Part shown: positions 61,323-64,000 of the stretch, piece by piece
Layout: every line of letters begins with the position of its first letter
Numbering within the stretch: position 1 is the first letter of the stretch
DNA from: an uncultured Pseudohongiella sp.
GTDB lineage: Bacteria; Pseudomonadota; Gammaproteobacteria; Pseudomonadales; Pseudohongiellaceae
Length of the DNA: 64,000 bases
Direction: 5' to 3'
NCBI GenBank assembly: GCA_951812965.1
Contig: OX638341.1
Location: 2,896,438-2,960,437, forward strand
The notes under the pieces: generated by a model
Told to the model about the DNA's origin: nothing
Database searches by the model: none
The model's input: the letters and a program-made list of their open reading frames with translations, nothing else
Translations under genes and position numbers: made by a program

Positions 61323-62710
61323 CAGCGGCGATTCCGGTCCAGGCGCCGCTTGCGGGCGATCTGCCGCGGACTCAAATTTTCCTCGCCCCTGGCGTAGGGA
61401 TTGTCGTCGTTACGCAACTCAATCTTGACCGTTGTGCCAGTCAATTCGAGCATTTCCCGGAAACCGTTCTGCAGGTAGCGCCGGTAATGACCAGGCAATT
61501 TGTCCAGTTGCTTGCCGTGGATCACGATCAGCGGCGGATTGTGGCCGCCCGGATGCGCGTAACGCAGCTTGATTCTGCGGCCCTTGGCCAGCGGCGGCTC
61601 GTTTGCCTTGACCAGTTGTTCCAGCATGCGCGTGAGTACATTGGTCGAGACTGTCTTGCGGGAGGATTCCCAGGCTGCAAGTATGGATTCGTGCATTCCG
61701 CCGACTCCGGTTCCGTGCAAGGCGGAAATGAAATGCATGGGAGCGAAATCGACGAATCCGAGACGACGCTCGATCTCTCTTTTCAGCCATTGTCTGCGGT
61801 CGGGCTCCATGCCGTCCCATTTGTTGAAGGCGATTACCAGCGCCTTGCCGGCCTCCGCCACATAGCCGAGCAGATGCAGATCCTGCTCGACGACGCCTTC
61901 CCGGGCGTCGACGAGGAACACCACCACGTGCGACTCTTCAATAGCCTGCAGGGACTTGATGACCGAGAACTTTTCCACCACGCCCCGGGTCTTCCCGCGG
62001 CGGCGGATGCCGGCAGTGTCGATCAGGGTGTAGCGGCGGCCTTCGCGTTCAAAGGGAATCTCGATGCTATCCCTGGTTGTGCCGGGTTCATCGAAAACCA
62101 GCACGCGGTCCTCGCCGAGCAACCGGTTCACCAGGGTCGATTTGCCGACATTGGGCCTGCCGGCGAAAGTAATCCTGATGCTATTCTCGTCCTGCTCCGG
62201 TTCGGCCGGCGTTTCGCCCGTTTCGAGCCGGTCCAGCGCCAGACGGGCGAGTTGTTTCACACCGGCGCCCTGGGCCGCCGCAATAGCCAGAATCTCCGGC
62301 GCGCCCAGTTCATGGAATTCCGCTCTGGCCTGGTCCGGATCGAGCCCGTCGGTCTTGTTCACCACGAGAAATCCGGGCTTGCCCTGCTCGCGCAGGAATT
62401 GATGAATCCTGCTGTCCTCGGGCGTCAGACCGTCTCTGGCGTCGACCAGGAAAAAAATGCAATCCGCTTCGCCAATGGCCTGCATGGCCTGGGCCACCAC
62501 TTCCCGCTCGAGTCCGTCGGGGCTCGGCGTGATGCCGCCCATGTCGATGACGAGGAATTTCCTGCCGTCGATCTCGCCTTCGCCGTATTGCCGGTCCCGG
62601 GTCAGGCCGGGCAGATTAACCGTCAAGGCATCGCGGCTGGCGGTAAGGCGATTGAACAGGGTGGATTTTCCCACGTTGGGCCGGCCAACTATGGCGAGGA
62701 CGGGTTTCAT
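61322..62710 (-). CDS. der: GTPase Der (EngA)
   Basis: A 462-residue double-GTPase. Two G domains each open with GRPNVGKSTL (LAIVGRPNVGKST at about residues 4-14, ITFAGRPNVGKST near 180) and have NKTD/NKWD motifs, followed by a KH-like C-terminal domain. Der is needed for 50S ribosomal subunit maturation. An upstream ATG at 62722 exists, but MKPVLAIVGRPNVGKS from 62710 is the typical N-terminus. bamB lies upstream on the same strand as in E. coli, separated by 147 bases that contain a dispersed hairpin element. Confidence 0.97.
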   Translation of the reverse strand: MKPVLAIVGRPNVGKSTLFNRLTASRDALTVNLPGLTRDRQYGEGEIDGRKFLVIDMGGITPSPDGLEREVVAQAMQAIGEADCIFFLVDARDGLTPEDSRIHQFLREQGKPGFLVVNKTDGLDPDQARAEFHELGAPEILAIAAAQGAGVKQLARLALDRLETGETPAEPEQDENSIRITFAGRPNVGKSTLVNRLLGEDRVLVFDEPGTTRDSIEIPFEREGRRYTLIDTAGIRRRGKTRGVVEKFSVIKSLQAIEESHVVVFLVDAREGVVEQDLHLLGYVAEAGKALVIAFNKWDGMEPDRRQWLKREIERRLGFVDFAPMHFISALHGTGVGGMHESILAAWESSRKTVSTNVLTRMLEQLVKANEPPLAKGRRIKLRYAHPGGHNPPLIVIHGKQLDKLPGHYRRYLQNGFREMLELTGTTVKIELRNDDNPYARGEENLSPRQIARKRRLDRNRR

Positions 62711-62730
62711 TTGGCAGTACAATTAATGGG

Positions 62731-62816
62731 CACCGGTCGCTTTCCGTCGGTAACTGAACACTTTCCCGGCTTGCGCCGGGCCCCTTTCAGTCACCGCCGC
62801 GCTCCCTCTGTGGCAA
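62731..62816. repeat. 87-bp element with GCAA-loop hairpin, copy B
   Basis: Inverse-orientation copy of the element at 20645-20731. The stem on the minus strand is CCCGGC/GCCGGG (62765-62770 and 62775-62780 on the plus strand) around a GCAA loop, in place of CCCAGC/GCTGGG in copy A; the outer CTGAA/TTCAG is kept. It lies in the gap between bamB and der, in the sense direction of that operon. Confidence 0.8.
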
Positions 62817-62857
62817 GTCCAAGTACTTTTGGTGGCAAATGAGAGAGTTGGGAGGGA

Positions 62858-64000
62858 TTACTGAATGGCCAGGGCCATTAGCGCACCGCTGTTACCGAAT
62901 ACGTACAAACGACCGCCGTCCGCCAGGATATTGGCTCGCACGCCATCGTTATCCACCCTCGAGCGGCCGACGATGCGGCCGTCGATCTGGGAAATGACAT
63001 GCAAATAGCCTTCGAAGTCGGCTACGGCGATATAGTTGCCTACAGTCCTGGGTCCGGTGAGGGCGCGGTTTTCGAGATCTTCGTTGGTCCAGACGATATC
63101 GTTGCTGTTATCGCGCACCGCGACCACATGGCTGTCGTCGGAGCTGAAATAGATGTTGCCGAATCCCCGGTCTAGGGCCTGGTAGCTGGAAGCCTCCATG
63201 CCCCAGACGATCCGGCCGGTGGCGGTATCGAAGGCCATCACATTGCCCTGGTAACTCGAGGCCAGGACCCGGTTGCCGTCGAGTTGCAGGTCGCCGTCGG
63301 CATCGATCACGCGTTCGATGTCATAACGCCCTTCGGGAATCGCGATACGTTCCTCCCAGCGCCAGATACCGTCATCGGCCGCGACCGAAACCAGGGTGCC
63401 GTTGCTGAAACCGGCGATAACGAAACCCTGTGGCGTGATGACGGGCCGATTGGTGCCGCGCAAGGTCAACGCCGGTAAACTCGTTTCATAAATCCAGCGC
63501 CGCGAACCGTCGGCAGCGTCAAGAGCGATCAATTTGCCATCGACGGTCTGTGCGACTACCACGTCGCCATCGGTCTGGGGCGGTGAAAGCACTTCACTGG
63601 TCACTTCACCGCGCCAGAGTTCCTCGCCGGTGAACTGATTGAAAGCGATCACTTCCGCATCGGCGGTGCCCACCAGTACGAGGCCGCGTCCGGCGCCGAC
63701 ACCCCCGGTAACGACTTCATCGTCAAGCCGGGTGCGCCAGAGCGCATCGCCGGATTCAAGCTCGAATCCGTAGATATTGCCGTCCTGGCTGGCAGCGAAT
63801 ATGCGTTCGCCGTCAATGGCCGGAGTCAATTCGAAATAATCGCCCCCCTGACCGTTGCCGATATTGGCGCTCCAGATGCGGCGCAATTCGACTTCTTCGT
63901 CGATGGCCTGCAATTCCGCCGGCGGATCCACTTCGTCATCGTTGAACCAGGTGGACGGATTCAGATTGATGATCGAGCAGCCGGCGAACAACGGCAAGGC
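62858..64000 (-). CDS. bamB: Outer-membrane assembly lipoprotein BamB (N-terminus cut by window edge)
   Basis: The frame continues past the right edge, so the signal peptide start is missing, but the lipobox region LFAGCS (Cys seven codons or so from the edge) is present. A beta-propeller of PQQ-like repeats follows (YFELTPAIDGERIFAASQDGNIYGFELESGDALWRTRL; AGRGLVLVGTADAEVIAFNQFTGEELWRGEV; VVAQTVDGKLIALDAADGSRRWIYE). This is the BamB eight-bladed propeller, which binds BamA in the outer-membrane protein assembly machine. Its position upstream of der is conserved in Gammaproteobacteria. Confidence 0.95.
   Translation of the reverse strand, partial: ALPLFAGCSIINLNPSTWFNDDEVDPPAELQAIDEEVELRRIWSANIGNGQGGDYFELTPAIDGERIFAASQDGNIYGFELESGDALWRTRLDDEVVTGGVGAGRGLVLVGTADAEVIAFNQFTGEELWRGEVTSEVLSPPQTDGDVVVAQTVDGKLIALDAADGSRRWIYETSLPALTLRGTNRPVITPQGFVIAGFSNGTLVSVAADDGIWRWEERIAIPEGRYDIERVIDADGDLQLDGNRVLASSYQGNVMAFDTATGRIVWGMEASSYQALDRGFGNIYFSSDDSHVVAVRDNSNDIVWTNEDLENRALTGPRTVGNYIAVADFEGYLHVISQIDGRIVGRSRVDNDGVRANILADGGRLYVFGNSGALMALAIQ

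Overview
The window is a GC-rich piece of a gammaproteobacterial chromosome. The evidence is gene order and protein families: gph-yciK, yciO-trpS-scpA-scpB-rluB, groES-groEL next to fxsA, ampD-ampE, aceE-aceF and bamB-der are typical gammaproteobacterial neighbourhoods. Three large TonB-dependent receptors and several PQQ enzymes, c-type cytochromes and TPR proteins predicted to be secreted point to a free-living aquatic or host-associated heterotroph. I cannot name the genus.

Layout. 1-6.5 kb: housekeeping genes (partial gph, yciK, rluB, scpB, scpA, trpS, yciO, ispB). 6.8-13 kb: an envelope cluster with a SYLF-domain lipoprotein, two tandem transglutaminase-like/TPR lipoproteins, an unrecognised secreted protein and a TPR protein with a degenerate metallopeptidase-like domain. 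13-25 kb: ETF-ubiquinone oxidoreductase, a small BamE-like lipoprotein, a TonB receptor, tRNA-Ile, a REP-associated (Y1, HUH-type) transposase set among several dispersed repeats, a DnaJ/VWA pair, tRNA-Leu, enoyl-CoA hydratase, a coiled-coil membrane protein and a urate-oxidase-N-like membrane protein. 25-36.5 kb: groEL/groES with a sigma-32-type promoter, fxsA, an alkyltransferase-like protein, ampG, yajQ, aceF, aceE, ampE and ampD.

36.6-55.8 kb is the most distinctive block, apparently a catabolic/uptake island. It holds a Tat-exported FAD reductase/dehydrogenase, a membrane-anchored AraC regulator, a TonB receptor followed in tight coupling by a LeuD-like small subunit, a LeuC-like [4Fe-4S] dehydratase with its own Tat signal, and two further LeuD-like subunits. 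Then come a divergent PQQ dehydrogenase, a second TonB receptor of the same type, a secreted protein, a heme c/copper-monooxygenase-like protein and a PQQ dehydrogenase with a cytochrome c domain. My inference is outer-membrane uptake followed by periplasmic dehydration, reduction and oxidation of a hydroxy-acid or alcohol substrate; the substrate is not visible in the sequence. 55.8-64 kb returns to housekeeping: xseA, an M23 peptidase, a DsbA-like protein, a TPR protein, a threonine-dehydratase-like enzyme, der and the 3' part of bamB.

The non-coding layer is unusually rich. I found: (a) a ~178-bp element at 1991-2168 and 18861-19037 made of consecutive hairpins with compensatory base changes, plus two short relatives at 11421 and 57240; (b) an ~87-bp element with a GCAA-capped hairpin and a compensatory pair change at 20645-20731 and 62731-62816; (c) TGGGTGTCCCA hairpin motifs clustered around the REP-type transposase, including a five-unit array upstream of it; (d) several perfect inverted repeats with arms of 12 to 30 bp.
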